NCBI GenBank assembly: GCA_023627715.1
Contig: JAMAHW010000051.1
Coordinates: forward strand, 62,001 to 126,000
Direction of reading: 5' to 3'
DNA length: 64,000 bases
Source: Periconia sp. R9002
Taxonomy: Eukaryota; Ascomycota; Dothideomycetes; Pleosporales; Periconiaceae
Shown: positions 10,631 through 20,802 of the stretch, one piece after another
Numbering within the stretch: position 1 is the first letter of the stretch
Layout of the letters: each line of letters begins with the position of its first letter
Notes under the pieces: model-generated
What the model was told of the DNA's origin: nothing
Seen by the model: only the letters and a program-made list of their open reading frames with translations
The model's database searches: none
Made by a program: the position numbers and the translations under genes

Positions 10631-11822
10631 TTTGGCTTTTTGATTACGGTAGAATGAGGTTTGTACTCCTACTGAATAACCGGGGCGGGCCTCAGTCAGA
10701 TTTATACTTTCACTGTTTGAGTAGAGTGTTGTCATTGCGATGTCGATTTCACCCTTCGCTTACAGTGCCGTCATGTTACTTAGATAAAACTCACGCGATT
10801 ACTTCGTCATTCGATTAGCACGAGGGCAGTAGGCTGCACAGTAGCAGATGGGGACATCGGACCATCTGGTTTAATCAGGCCACCCGTTTTGGTCAGCTCA
10901 TTCGGCTTGACCGTATAGGGAGGGGTTTGCTTCGCAGTTTCGGGACCAGGTTATCTTTCTATGCATTCTTAATTTGGAATAATACTTGTTCCGTAGGTAT
11001 CTTTCAGGTAACGAGACATCTCGTGAGGGAGTTGGGGGCAATACACTATTTTAGTGTATGCATCCCTACCGGTAATATCGACACTAATTTTGCTAACGTT
11101 AAACATCACTCTATGCGCATTGTTTTTACAGCATTACAAAAAAGCTGTGCAAGGGGACCGACCGCTCCCACCAAAGAAGAATTACTATTATTTGCTTATG
11201 AGTTCGAAAGAATACACGGCCACTGAGCATGTTCGTAAATTCTTTCTACCAGGAGATTCCACGATTTCATCATCATTGCATTGCTAAAGAGCTGACTTAA
11301 TAGAAAACCACAACGCTGGGATTGCTTTGGACAATTCTTCCGGAAAGTTCCTCCGGTCTGTTGATATAAGCATTGGCATAATACCATTCTCCCATAAACC
11401 GTATCAGGCGGGTTAGGAGTATCCGTAGCACCGCGCTCTTGAGAGGCGACAGCAGTCTCATCATCATGATGCTTCCTGTGAAGAATCTTCGCCTTTATGC
11501 CGCCTCTGATTCTTAGGAGGAAAATACCGTAGACATTTAGTAATAAAAGGTACGCCGTCGCTCTTAGCTGCGGGGGATTAGGCCTTTAGTTGCTCTTAAA
11601 AACCCTCATGAGGTAGCTGTAGCCAATAAGAGTATGCTATTTGCTGCAGTCAAGAGCTACGGCATACCTCTTCACATCGAATATCTACGGTATGGGATTA
11701 ACTTACAGTGTGCGAATGCTGCTTACGTTGTTCCGTGAGTCACGATCCCGACGAATTTCAGAAAAAACAAAAACGCCTTGCACATGTTGGATCAGTATCA
11801 CAACGTTCGAGATATCTTATGA
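10631..11822. other. Intergenic region, degenerate
   Basis: About 1.2 kb with only short frames lacking start context or splice signals. No RNA gene or clear repeat was recognised. Confidence 0.4.
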
Positions 11823-12122
11823 CTAACAAGAATACCGCTCAACATAGAAGACATAGAACCTACGAACGTAAAGGCTATGATCGCCCTCCAGGTTTCGCGT
11901 CCCGTCGAAAACGGTGGTTGAGGCTACCTTGACGCGAAGAACTGTCCAAAATCGGTCACAATAAAAACCCTAGTAGATGTTAGTACCAGGACGAAGTGCT
12001 GGGGCCCTTAAGCTATGAAGCAAGCCCGTTAAGTAGTACAAGAGGGCACCGCTACTTACGTCTGCCAAGAGTGCATATGCTACGGCTGAACCAATAAAGA
12101 ACAATATCAATGGGAAACGCAT
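11823..12122 (-). CDS. Candidate small secreted protein, two exons
   Basis: Predicted from sequence signals rather than length. Exon 1 (12122-12060) encodes MRFPLILFFIGSAVAYALLA, a good signal peptide. It ends at a perfect GTAAGT donor in phase 0. The 90-nt intron contains an exact TACTAAC branch site 14 nt before the acceptor TACTAG. Exon 2 (11969-11823) continues GFYCDRFWTVLRVK and ends VERYSC before TAG. The product is 69 aa, about 50 aa mature with two cysteines. If real it would be secreted. The gene lies alone in degenerate AT-rich DNA, a setting common for effectors or orphan genes. The exon 2 frame has no homolog known to me, so it could be a relic or chance. Confidence 0.35.
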
Positions 12123-13774
12123 AAAAGAAGTATTTCGCGGGGAAAAGAAAGACTGTAGGAAGACAATCTCCACAGCAGATATGGTCTCGGTATAGACTAG
12201 ACGACTATTGCAGATGCGTTCGCAATGTGTATTAAGTGGAAAACGTGCCCTAGAAAGCAACAACGGTACTACATAATTCTGCGAGGCGTAAGTGGACTGA
12301 AACGGTGTATAATTTTTGACCAGTAGGATTGACGAAATGGTTACCTGAGAGAGGCAGGCGTGATGGCTTTCGACTTGTACATGTTCGTACAGAATTTCGC
12401 TGAAATTATTGGCTATGAGTGCCAACCCTTATGGCTGTAAAGGCGCAATGGCTATGGCAGCTGAACTAGCACAACGGTGGAGACAAATCATGCGTAACCG
12501 GCTAAAATGGTGGTCCAAAGCATTCGGGGATGAACACGGAGCATGGCCTGACATGTCGTGATATGTCGCGTGCATGGTTTAGATCAAAAAATTGAGGTTA
12601 TGGTCCCTATCAGAGAACTTCAGTAAAATCTGCCAAATCATTTTTGTCGCATGTTGGAATCGAATGACCTGAAAAGTCTACTATAGGAAACGCGGAAGCT
12701 ATTGGTGAACCTTGTCATCCTAGCATTTCAGAGTTCAATCATGGCGTGACAGGCCACATGCTTCTTCGCAAGCTCCAGCCGGTAAATAACGTACAATCTA
12801 GAGAAATACCAAACTCTTTGGTATGTCAAAGTATCTTTCTAATCCGCCTAGTATACGTGCAATGACTGGGTCGCAGAGATGCTGGCCGCCTGGGTCCCTT
12901 GAAAATCCAGTTAAACTTTGAGAATTGCTCTGTGTGTCAATAGAAACTCTTTTGATATAATGGTGTATAGTATGTTCGTCTTTTAATAAGTATCCAAAAG
13001 TGCATCTCCCATGTTTCTTATATATTAAAGTGTCTTCTTCTTCGCAATTGATTAGTGAAATTAGTCACAGTATTAACACTAGTCTGTAATCTTATAGTAA
13101 CGTCCTAGGCTAGGGACGTACACACAGTAACTTGTTAGTTACATAATTAAGGCTTAGGGGTTAGTGTTCTAGGTCTTCTAAATCTATCTACTATCTAGCT
13201 TCTACTGTCTAACTTCCGCTATCTAACTTCTGTAACTTCTACCTTCTACTAACTATTACTAGATTAATAATACCTTAGTAACCAGCAACCTAGCGTAGGT
13301 AGTTATTAACGCTATAAAGACTGCGCTAGGTTACTGTATTGCTTATTGATTAAGCAGTCGAACATATAAGTATAGGCTTTCCTAATGTTTCTTATATATA
13401 GTTATATGTCTACCGTGTGCTTGGATACGTGTACTTACGTCTGGCTGTTTGGGCCCTAATCGAGGTTAGCGTTCGTCTGAGGACGGTTGAAAGCGGTTGA
13501 GGACGGACGAGGAAGAGGGCGGCCCTAGACTGCTTTGTATCATCAATGGGGTCGCTTATAATCCGGAGTTCACTTTCCGCAAGCCTACAGCAATCGACAT
13601 TACCTAATCGGGACAGTACAATACCTTCCTGAATAGGAAGGTTGAATCCATCATTTTGCATCATTTGCAGCACAAGAGTTCAGACAGGCAAATTCAGACA
13701 AGACAAACAATAATTATGAATTCCTTTCCTTCCATGCACTACCGTTCATGACCGCACTCAAACAAAAATCAGTC
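12123..13774. other. Gene-poor AT-rich region
   Basis: About 1.6 kb without a supported gene. From about 12950 to 13440 it is AT-rich and low in complexity, with repeated CTA/TTC-type words and two copies of ATGTTTCTTATATAT about 370 bp apart. It looks like decayed repeat DNA. Confidence 0.45.
12950..13440. repeat. AT-rich low-complexity tract, possible decayed repeat
   Basis: Imperfect tandem words of the type CTAACTTC and CTTCTACT around 13190-13260, flanked by a 15-base direct repeat (ATGTTTCTTATATAT near 13011 and 13385). The tract may be what is left of a transposable element after mutation. No coding remnant is recognisable, so the class cannot be named. Confidence 0.35.
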
Positions 13775-14779
13775 TCAGAACAAGTCCTCATCGCAGTCCA
13801 TCTCGGACTCTTCTCCGACAACCTCATCATCCGAAAGCCAAGACATCCTATCCTCATCATCCTCCCACAAGTCAACCCCGTCTTCAACTTCCTCCGGACT
13901 CAATTTCAATTTTTCCCAATCCTCTCCCCTGCAATGCTTGAAAATTAACCTTAACAATGCGTACCACTTTTCCAGGTTCGCCTTCGCGATCTTCACCTGC
14001 TCCTTGTCCTGCATGTGCATTTCGTGCTCGAAGAAGTTGCAATCAGCGTCGTTTGGTTCAGACAGAGACGTGGGGAGATGAGGACTATGGGGAGGTGAAC
14101 ACGGAGAGATCGGGAAATTGTTATCCTGGGTTTGGGTTTCTCGCATCTTGTTTTCTTCCGCCTGGCGTAGAGCGGCTTGGAGTATTCCCTTGATGGCCAC
14201 TCTCTGCAGCAAACAAAAACGGGACGGGATGCTTGCTGAGGACGTGAGTGTGTTGTTGGTTGGGTAAACGTCGTACGTAGTGCGATCAGTATTTAAAATG
14301 TCCCCAGTCGCCTGGGAGGCCATGTTTGATCTTTCCTGCGTTGATCTAACAGGAGATTCCTGCTCTGTATCTTTCTGGGGAGTGGCGCTGGGCTCCGATT
14401 GACCTGCCGAGGTCAAGTCTTCCGTGTTGCTGGCGCGACTTGAGGCCATAGTTATTCGACTCCTCTTATTCGAAAGTTTCCCCAGGTCCATGTCCGAAGG
14501 TTCTGTAGCGAGTAATCTCTTGTTCGATCTAGGGGTTCCCATGGCGGTTTCGTAATAGCTCGGGCGCGATAACTTCGCAGCGTCACCGGAGGTACGATTG
14601 TTCAATGCGAATGCCGTATTTGAGGTAGCAGACATATATTTCTCACTAGGATTCGGCGAGCCAGTTGCATTATCTTCCGGGCTGAACGAGCTGTGCGGAT
14701 GTGGTTGAAAGGTGAAATGGACGCTCTTCGACGGCAGCTCATTCCCCCAACTCTTCTGTACTGTGCTGCAATCCGACAT
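13775..14779 (-). CDS. Hypothetical protein, disordered, nuclear-like
   Basis: Single-exon frame of 334 aa starting at an ATG. The first two thirds are Ser/Thr/Pro-rich and probably disordered, with a basic cluster SNKRSR near residue 104 that could serve as a nuclear localisation signal. A short helical region follows (VAIKGILQAALRQAEENKMR, about residues 193-212). A second helical stretch (KANLEKWYALLRLIFKHC) precedes a very acidic C-terminus (DLWEDDEDRMSWLSDDE) ending EDLF. There is no enzyme or DNA-binding domain that I recognise. A nuclear adaptor is possible but only inferred from composition. Confidence 0.6.
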   Translation of the reverse strand: MSDCSTVQKSWGNELPSKSVHFTFQPHPHSSFSPEDNATGSPNPSEKYMSATSNTAFALNNRTSGDAAKLSRPSYYETAMGTPRSNKRLLATEPSDMDLGKLSNKRSRITMASSRASNTEDLTSAGQSEPSATPQKDTEQESPVRSTQERSNMASQATGDILNTDRTTYDVYPTNNTLTSSASIPSRFCLLQRVAIKGILQAALRQAEENKMRETQTQDNNFPISPCSPPHSPHLPTSLSEPNDADCNFFEHEMHMQDKEQVKIAKANLEKWYALLRLIFKHCRGEDWEKLKLSPEEVEDGVDLWEDDEDRMSWLSDDEVVGEESEMDCDEDLF

Positions 14780-16046
14780 ATTTCACTTTTCAGTATCAAG
14801 AAACGTGAACGGAAGAACAGAGGCGGGGTGTATGCAGCCGCAGGGACAAATGATGTAGCGATGAGGATTCGGCGAAGACGGACACGAGGTGGCGATTAAT
14901 GTATCAGCGAATGGTGAGCGACTCGAAGGTAGTGATGTCCTGCTTAAAGATGAGATATTTGACAGCGATGCAGTTGGAGATTGGATTAATGGGTTCGTGT
15001 TGGATAAGAAAACCTCATGAGCGGTTGATTGTGTGGTAGCTCCATGGTGTATGGCAAGCACGAGACAGTGCGTAGCTGCTCACGTTTGTATTTGAGACGT
15101 CGCTTCCGCTATTATATTTGAGCGCAATAGCATCGGGCCTAGAGAATGATTGGGCGCATGATTGCTAGACATCGATATATTCCGATTGAAGGCGCCACTC
15201 GATAACTCAAGGATGCGTTGTTATTTTCCTCTGAAACTATTCAGCAAATCCCAGAGAAAGATATACATCACTATGTCCCTTCATCTACCTACACTGTCGT
15301 TCACCAATGCAGTCCACATCATCAATGGCGTATGTATCCTTGTCGGCGCATTTCTTTGTTAATCTTTTGGATTATTCTCCGACTGGGCTAGGAGAGTTTT
15401 GGTGCTACTTCGGAAATACTTTCTCCAAATCTAATAATCAACCCTCACTATCTCCCCTAATTCCTCGCATCCCCAGTCCCCCACTCCGCAAAAACCCCCA
15501 GGAAACCCACAACAATCCCAAGCAATAAATTTTTCCACCAGTAAGCACCGCTCCCAGAAACCCGGAATTCGATCCTCTATCCTTGCCATCGCCATCCAGA
15601 CACCAGCGGAGTGGAATGGAAGTAAAGACCCTCACACGCTTATTTCTACGCCCTACATACCTTTCGTCATGCAGGGGTGCGCCCAACTCCTAACTACTAA
15701 AGAGCGAAGTTACGATCAAAGATGTTAGTTACGCTAATCAATCGATGCACTACCATCTATAAGGCTAGCACATCTGTGAGATGACATGCATAGGGCTTAG
15801 TCCATCTCGCATTTGTAATGGACATTATCTTGGATACAACGGTCTTCCTTCCTCATCGGGCAAAGATGACCGTTAGGATCTCGTATTCAAAAACGCAAAA
15901 CGGTGAACAGAAGAGTGAACAGAAAAAAAAAGAGAGACCAGTCTATATAAATGAGAAGAGCAGCGTGATTTTGCGTCGACCACACGACGACCTTTTTCAA
16001 TTCCACCGTGGGCCGTTCGTGACACCGTTCCACGCTCTCCACCACC
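14780..16046. other. Intergenic region of about 1.3 kb
   Basis: Lies between divergent genes. A short plus-strand frame near 15275-15360 reads like a hydrophobic N-terminus but has no continuation that I could join. The right end holds the esterase promoter. Confidence 0.4.
15944..15950 (+). promoter_or_regulatory. TATA box of the esterase gene
   Basis: TATATAA lies 103 nt before the ATG at 16047 and after an A-rich run, fitting a fungal core promoter. Position and sequence are the only support. Confidence 0.45.
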
Positions 16047-17225
16047 ATGCGTTCCTCAATACCACCAATCACGCTTGCCCTCCTCGCTACCCTAGCATCA
16101 ACCACAACATCAGTATCCCTCCCACCACCATCCGGACCCTACGGCGTAGGCTACACGCAACACGTCTTCAACCACACGACGCCCAACGACCCAACCCCCG
16201 GATCCGGAACCCAACTGCTGGCCTCCATCTACTACCCCACACGGACCGCGCCCTCCCCCAACACCAGCGTGCCCTATTTCGACCCCATCAGCGCGCCCAT
16301 CTGGGGCGAAGTCTTCAACATCGACGCTTCGGACCTCTTATCCCTCACCACATCCCTCCAATGGCAGGCCCCGCCGCTCACACCGTCCGACGCAGCATCC
16401 AGCAACGTTTCCGCGCTCCCAACCTTAATGTTCGGCGTCGGCGGCGGCATGAACTCCTTCATGTACTCGTCGCTCCTCTCGGACCTCGCGTCAAACGGGT
16501 ACACGGTCGTGACATACGACCATCCCGGCGAAGCTCCGTACCTCAGTCTGCCGTACAACATCTCGGGTGGGGGCGTCGTAGGTTGGGACATCTACATGCC
16601 GTACAACGACAGTCTCATCCAAGCCATTTACGAGTTCCGCAGAGACGACATGTTGTTTCTCTTCTCCGAGGCTGGGTTCCCGAGCTGGGTGAAGCAGCAC
16701 GGGACGTACTTCAACACGAGCCGGTACGGCGCTTTTGGACATAGTAATGGTGCGGCGGGAGCGTTGGGGTCGATGAATAGGCTGGATAGTATCATTGGCA
16801 CGATCAATATCGATGGCGGGTTGTTTGGGGATAGTATAGATGCGAAGTTGAAAGGGCGGCCGTGTTTGATGGTGATGAATGATGTGCATTATGCGGTCGA
16901 TCCGACGTGGCCTGGGTTTGTGGAGAGGTATGAGGAGGAGGCGAATGAGACGGGGAAGGGGTGGCTCGACTGGGTGACGGTGAATGGAGCGAAGCACTTG
17001 GCGTTTAGCGATATCCCGCTGTGGGTGGAATTGTTGCCTCAGGCGAATGGGACGATGTTGGTGGATTTGGGGACCGTGAAGGGATCGAGGATGGATAAGC
17101 TGGTGAAGAAGTACGTAGGGTCGTTTTGGGGCTGGGTTAGTGGGGGTGCGTACGATAAGGTTTTGGATGGAGCGGTGGAGGAGTGGCCGGAGGTGGTGTA
17201 CAATGAGACCGTTCGGCTCCCTTGA
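16047..17225 (+). CDS. Secreted PAF-acetylhydrolase-like esterase (alpha/beta hydrolase)
   Basis: Intronless, 392 aa, with ATG in a CCACC-ATG context. Residues 1-23 form a signal peptide. The alpha/beta-hydrolase core carries the oxyanion-region loop GVGGGMNSF (130-138), TYDHPG (156-161), the nucleophile elbow GHSNGAAG (231-238, Ser233), an Asp in NIDGG (Asp256) and His in GAKHLAFSD (His317). The order and the His-x2-Phe-Ser-Asp context match the PAF-AH/plasma phospholipase A2 group, which hydrolyses short or oxidised sn-2 acyl groups. Several N-x-S/T sites fit secretion. The elbow is GHSNG rather than the animal GHSFG, so the true substrate may be another ester. Codon use is GC-rich in the first half. 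Confidence 0.8.
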   Translation: MRSSIPPITLALLATLASTTTSVSLPPPSGPYGVGYTQHVFNHTTPNDPTPGSGTQLLASIYYPTRTAPSPNTSVPYFDPISAPIWGEVFNIDASDLLSLTTSLQWQAPPLTPSDAASSNVSALPTLMFGVGGGMNSFMYSSLLSDLASNGYTVVTYDHPGEAPYLSLPYNISGGGVVGWDIYMPYNDSLIQAIYEFRRDDMLFLFSEAGFPSWVKQHGTYFNTSRYGAFGHSNGAAGALGSMNRLDSIIGTINIDGGLFGDSIDAKLKGRPCLMVMNDVHYAVDPTWPGFVERYEEEANETGKGWLDWVTVNGAKHLAFSDIPLWVELLPQANGTMLVDLGTVKGSRMDKLVKKYVGSFWGWVSGGAYDKVLDGAVEEWPEVVYNETVRLP

Positions 17226-17592
17226 TTTGGACGGAGGAGAATTAATCAAACAAAGCCTGCAAGGTAGTATGAGCCCTTCAAAATTATTGAAATTTTTTGA
17301 TTGCTGCACTATGAATGGTGCTGCAAATACACAGGCCTTGGTCACATTATATCCCCACTCCGTTGTGACAGTCCACCTAAAGTCCGCAATACATTCTTCA
17401 CTTCAGGTAAGAAGCAACCCGAGATAATCCAACTCCATACCGTTTGGTAGACATCCCCACCATGAGTTTTCCGTATCCACTCACGCACCAGGCGCACTCG
17501 TCACGCGTTGACCTGAGCCTGAAATTTCCCCCTGTAGAGTTTCTAGATGAAGCAATTGACGGCAGCAAAACACAGGGCAGTTACAAGTCCAA
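17226..17592. other. Convergent intergenic region
   Basis: 3' ends of the esterase gene and of the PPxY protein gene. No element stands out. Confidence 0.45.
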
Positions 17593-18582
17593 TCATCCCC
17601 TACGATGATCATTCCCAGGAACCGCGAAAGTAAGTCGTCCGTCAAAGTACCTTCCCTGAACTCCCCACGGTAAAGAGAACAAGGCGGAAAATTTCTGAGA
17701 AAAGCAGCTGGGAGGGTAAAAGAACCAAGTCCTGAATGTCTCGCGCTCACGGCGTGCTTCGTCGTACAAGCTAGGCGTGTTTTTGGAAGTCTCTTGGTAG
17801 TCCTTGTGTGCGGCTTTCGCATTGTACTCAGGCGGAGAGGGAATGTCTTGGGTGTATAGGTCCATGGTTGCGTCCGCCTGGGCCAAATCTTGACTGTCCT
17901 GTGCCGCTGTCTTGTCACTTGTAGTACCGCGCGGAAGCTCGGATTTTGTGACATAAATTGCGTCGTTTTTGTCTCTCGAGTTCCTGCGCTCGTTGTCGTA
18001 AGGCACCTGGTTTCCCTCACAATCCACAATCACGATCTTCGGCGGGTTTGAGTTGTCGGCAGCTAATGCCATGTTGCTGTCTGGGTTCGGTGTGTAGCGA
18101 GGAGGAGAATCGGAAGCATAACCGGCGATCAAATCGGAGAAGGTATCTTCGACGTGGCTCCTATTGGCGGCGCGTGGAGGGAGTATGCGTTGGACATCAC
18201 CATTGGTGCTGCCTTCTCCACGTCTATCCTCGCCAGCAGACCAGGACGCCACTTCAATCCCCTCAATCACCTCAAGCCCAGACTTGCCCGCGCAGTTATC
18301 TCTTCCCGTCGGTGTCGCGTTCTCCGCATCCGGCTTTTCATCAAAATATCCATCTCCTAAGCGTTGCGATATCATTGCCGCCTCGGCCTCCCAGTCGTCT
18401 CCTTCCACGTTCGTGTTTTTCCCGATAGTCTGCATTGCGTCTCCCATCATGGATAGCACCTGCCCGGCAATATTGATGCTAGGTACGAATAGAGGACCGA
18501 TAAGCCTGCTGGCGAAGCGAAAGGCGAGTGTGGCGGGGAGGGCGTGAAAGGCAGTAAGAAGTTGTCCGGGTGTGAAAAACAT
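17593..18582 (-). CDS. Hypothetical PPxY-motif protein
   Basis: Single-exon 329 aa protein starting at an ATG. The N-terminus (about 5-45) is hydrophobic to amphipathic (LLTAFHALPATLAFRFASRL) and may contact a membrane. The rest is polar and largely disordered. Two PPxY motifs are visible, PPRY (160-163) and PPEY (250-253), which in fungi are ligands for WW domains of Rsp5/Nedd4-type ubiquitin ligases. Together these suggest a membrane-linked adaptor or substrate of Rsp5, an inference only. The segment KIVIVDCEGNQVPYD (about 182-196) is the most ordered part. The C-terminus is aromatic and Cys/Ser-rich (WFFYPPSCFSQKFSALF). I do not recognise a named family. Confidence 0.6.
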   Translation of the reverse strand: MFFTPGQLLTAFHALPATLAFRFASRLIGPLFVPSINIAGQVLSMMGDAMQTIGKNTNVEGDDWEAEAAMISQRLGDGYFDEKPDAENATPTGRDNCAGKSGLEVIEGIEVASWSAGEDRRGEGSTNGDVQRILPPRAANRSHVEDTFSDLIAGYASDSPPRYTPNPDSNMALAADNSNPPKIVIVDCEGNQVPYDNERRNSRDKNDAIYVTKSELPRGTTSDKTAAQDSQDLAQADATMDLYTQDIPSPPEYNAKAAHKDYQETSKNTPSLYDEARRERETFRTWFFYPPSCFSQKFSALFSLPWGVQGRYFDGRLTFAVPGNDHRRG

Positions 18583-20802
18583 GGCCGGGGTGTGGGGGTA
18601 GGAATGGTATAATACCTGTTGGGTAAAGCTGCGCGTGAAAGGTGAACAGTGAGGTGAGTGATTCAGAGGGAAGAGTCAACATGGAGTGACGTGGTTCTTG
18701 CGATTCAATGTTTGGGGGTTATTTGGAAAGTGTGAAGGAGGCTTCCTTACTAGTGCAAGTGAAGTTTGTACTGGGAAAGAGCAAACCGCATAATGTTTTA
18801 GACCCGTTAGGTGCAAGATCTTGATTTCAAGTTGAACCATCCTGTTGAAGTTGCAGAGCCAGCCGCAAAAGCAAAAGTATCGCATTCGCAGAGTTCAGCT
18901 GCCACATGCGGACTCTGGCACTACTTCAACACAACTGTCAACATCGAAGAGCGTGAAGGCCAGATTATCTCTCGACATCCCCTGCCGTGGGAGATGCACG
19001 TAACATCCTGCTACAGACAGCTTCAAAGATTCTCTGTTCCACGGGAAGCTAACTCATAGGACTTAGACACAGTCTAGCAAACTTTTTTCTGTTTCTCGTC
19101 GGGGTCCTCCTGAGTCTAGTATAGCCTGTGCTGAAAATAAACATCAATCAATGATACCTCCTCCCTTCTCACCCCACAAATTCCCCGTGAATCACTCCCT
19201 TCCCCTCCCACAGTTAAAGAAACATCAATACTTTTTTACAAGTCTGTCTAAGCACTTCATTCTCTACCAAACCTCCGACACCTCTCGGTTGTCACTCCAA
19301 ACAAGACATTACATTATTTTCCTGATTCGTAGGTAGGTGGAGTGGATTGGGTTGGATTGGTGTCGGAGATACAGACGCGCAAGTAGTTGACAAGCATTGG
19401 GATGATGAGGGCGATGGGATGGGTTTGCGAATGGATGGGTATTAAAGCAGTGATACTCTGCAAACCAAGTTTACGTATCTATTTATATCGCTCTGCCACC
19501 ATATCATACCCAGCAAAAAAAAGAAACATTAGTTAACCCGTTCGTTATCAACGACCATGTCATCAATCTCACCCAAGCCGATAAACACGACGGCAAACAA
19601 GCCACCAACCTTGGCGCCAACCCCCCAACACCCACCACACACCACACACACAAAGACGAACAAGCTTTTCCTCTCTCCCGCGTGGATCTTTGCAGGTGCC
19701 GAAAAAGCTTGTTTACGACGACAACCTCGTGTTTACACATCAAACCATTCTCCTCTGTTCTTTGCTGTTTCGCATTCCCTTGAGCGTTAGTATCACCGCG
19801 CGTGCCTATTGATCCCCGCGCAATTGCTGACGAGTCCCCACCCCACGTTCCAACCCTACCTACGTTTCGCTGTAAAGCACCCAACGCGCATGATTGGTTC
19901 AGTATGGCTCCTTCGCACACGCGCGATACCTACAGCATCCGATATCCGATGAGTGGGTAGATTGGGGTCACGGAAACAACGAACTTCCAGCGAACGGTGC
20001 GCGCCTGCGCCTGTGCGGAGTAGAGTAACCCACGCGGGTTTTCCGTGTGTAAGCTTCACTGATAAGGCTCGCATTGTCAAAGGTAATACTTTGCGGTCAA
20101 TTTCCTACGTGTATCGTTGAAACGGAACAAGTGGGAGTGATGATGGGAGGGGCGAAAAGTCGCGTGAGACTGACTGACTGGTTGAGCCACTGCCGTCATT
20201 GTCCCATCAATACCGATTGAACCCGCGCTGCCGAGATCCAATATACTGCATGTAAGAAGGGCGTTTTTGAGTTTCGGATAAAACACACGTCTCTCTCTCT
20301 CTCTTGTTTCTCCACGCGATGTTTTGTGAGCGACAATGGGTTTGAATGGAGGGGATCGAGAAAGTCGGTTCAAAGCGGATATTGATGATTTGAACGCCCC
20401 CAGGTAATCATCAAACGTCACCTTCCCCGTCCCCTGATCCTCCATCACCCCATCCCATGGCGCATGCATACCCTTCGCATTGTCGCGGAACAGTAGTGAT
20501 CGGAGCTTCGTCTTACTCCATAGAGTAGGCGTGCGGTAGTTAAGCCTGTCGATCTTTCCCCGAGTACGCAACTGCCTTTACCGGGGCAGACGCGTTGGGG
20601 GGTGCTTATTAGAGATAACAAGGCACCCATGACGCTGCAGCGCTAATAAAGAGACCCTTTGACCCTTCTCCTCTTCCAAGGCCCTGTGACGTTGCTCTAC
20701 CTTCTCGCATGCCTCTTTTCATTTTTCTTTGAAGCTTTGTGAGATAGAGAGTGTTCAAGCTCCGACAGCCAAACAGCGTGGGTAATTCCTGGCGAAGAAA
20801 GT
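18583..20802. other. Intergenic region of about 2.2 kb
   Basis: Between divergently oriented genes. Contains CA-rich (about 19620-19660) and CT-rich (about 20290-20310) simple tracts and one 164-codon minus-strand frame (20077-20571) without coding character. No supported gene. Confidence 0.45.

Noticed and set aside
13410..13673. 87-codon minus-strand frame ending at a GTAAGT-like site
   Set aside because: The next exon would lie in low-complexity AT-rich DNA and no protein family is seen.
15162..15686. Possible membrane-protein exon (MSLHLPTLSFTNAVHI) and an opposing frame
   Set aside because: No continuation could be joined by splice sites in either direction, and no homology was recognised.
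16491..17345. 284-codon minus-strand frame over the esterase
   Set aside because: Arg/Pro/His-rich shadow of the esterase gene; no domain, and the catalytic triad on the plus strand is clear.
20077..20571. 164-codon minus-strand frame upstream of the permease
   Set aside because: Includes a simple CT/GA tract, has no recognisable domain and lies in promoter-like DNA. Coding status is not supported.
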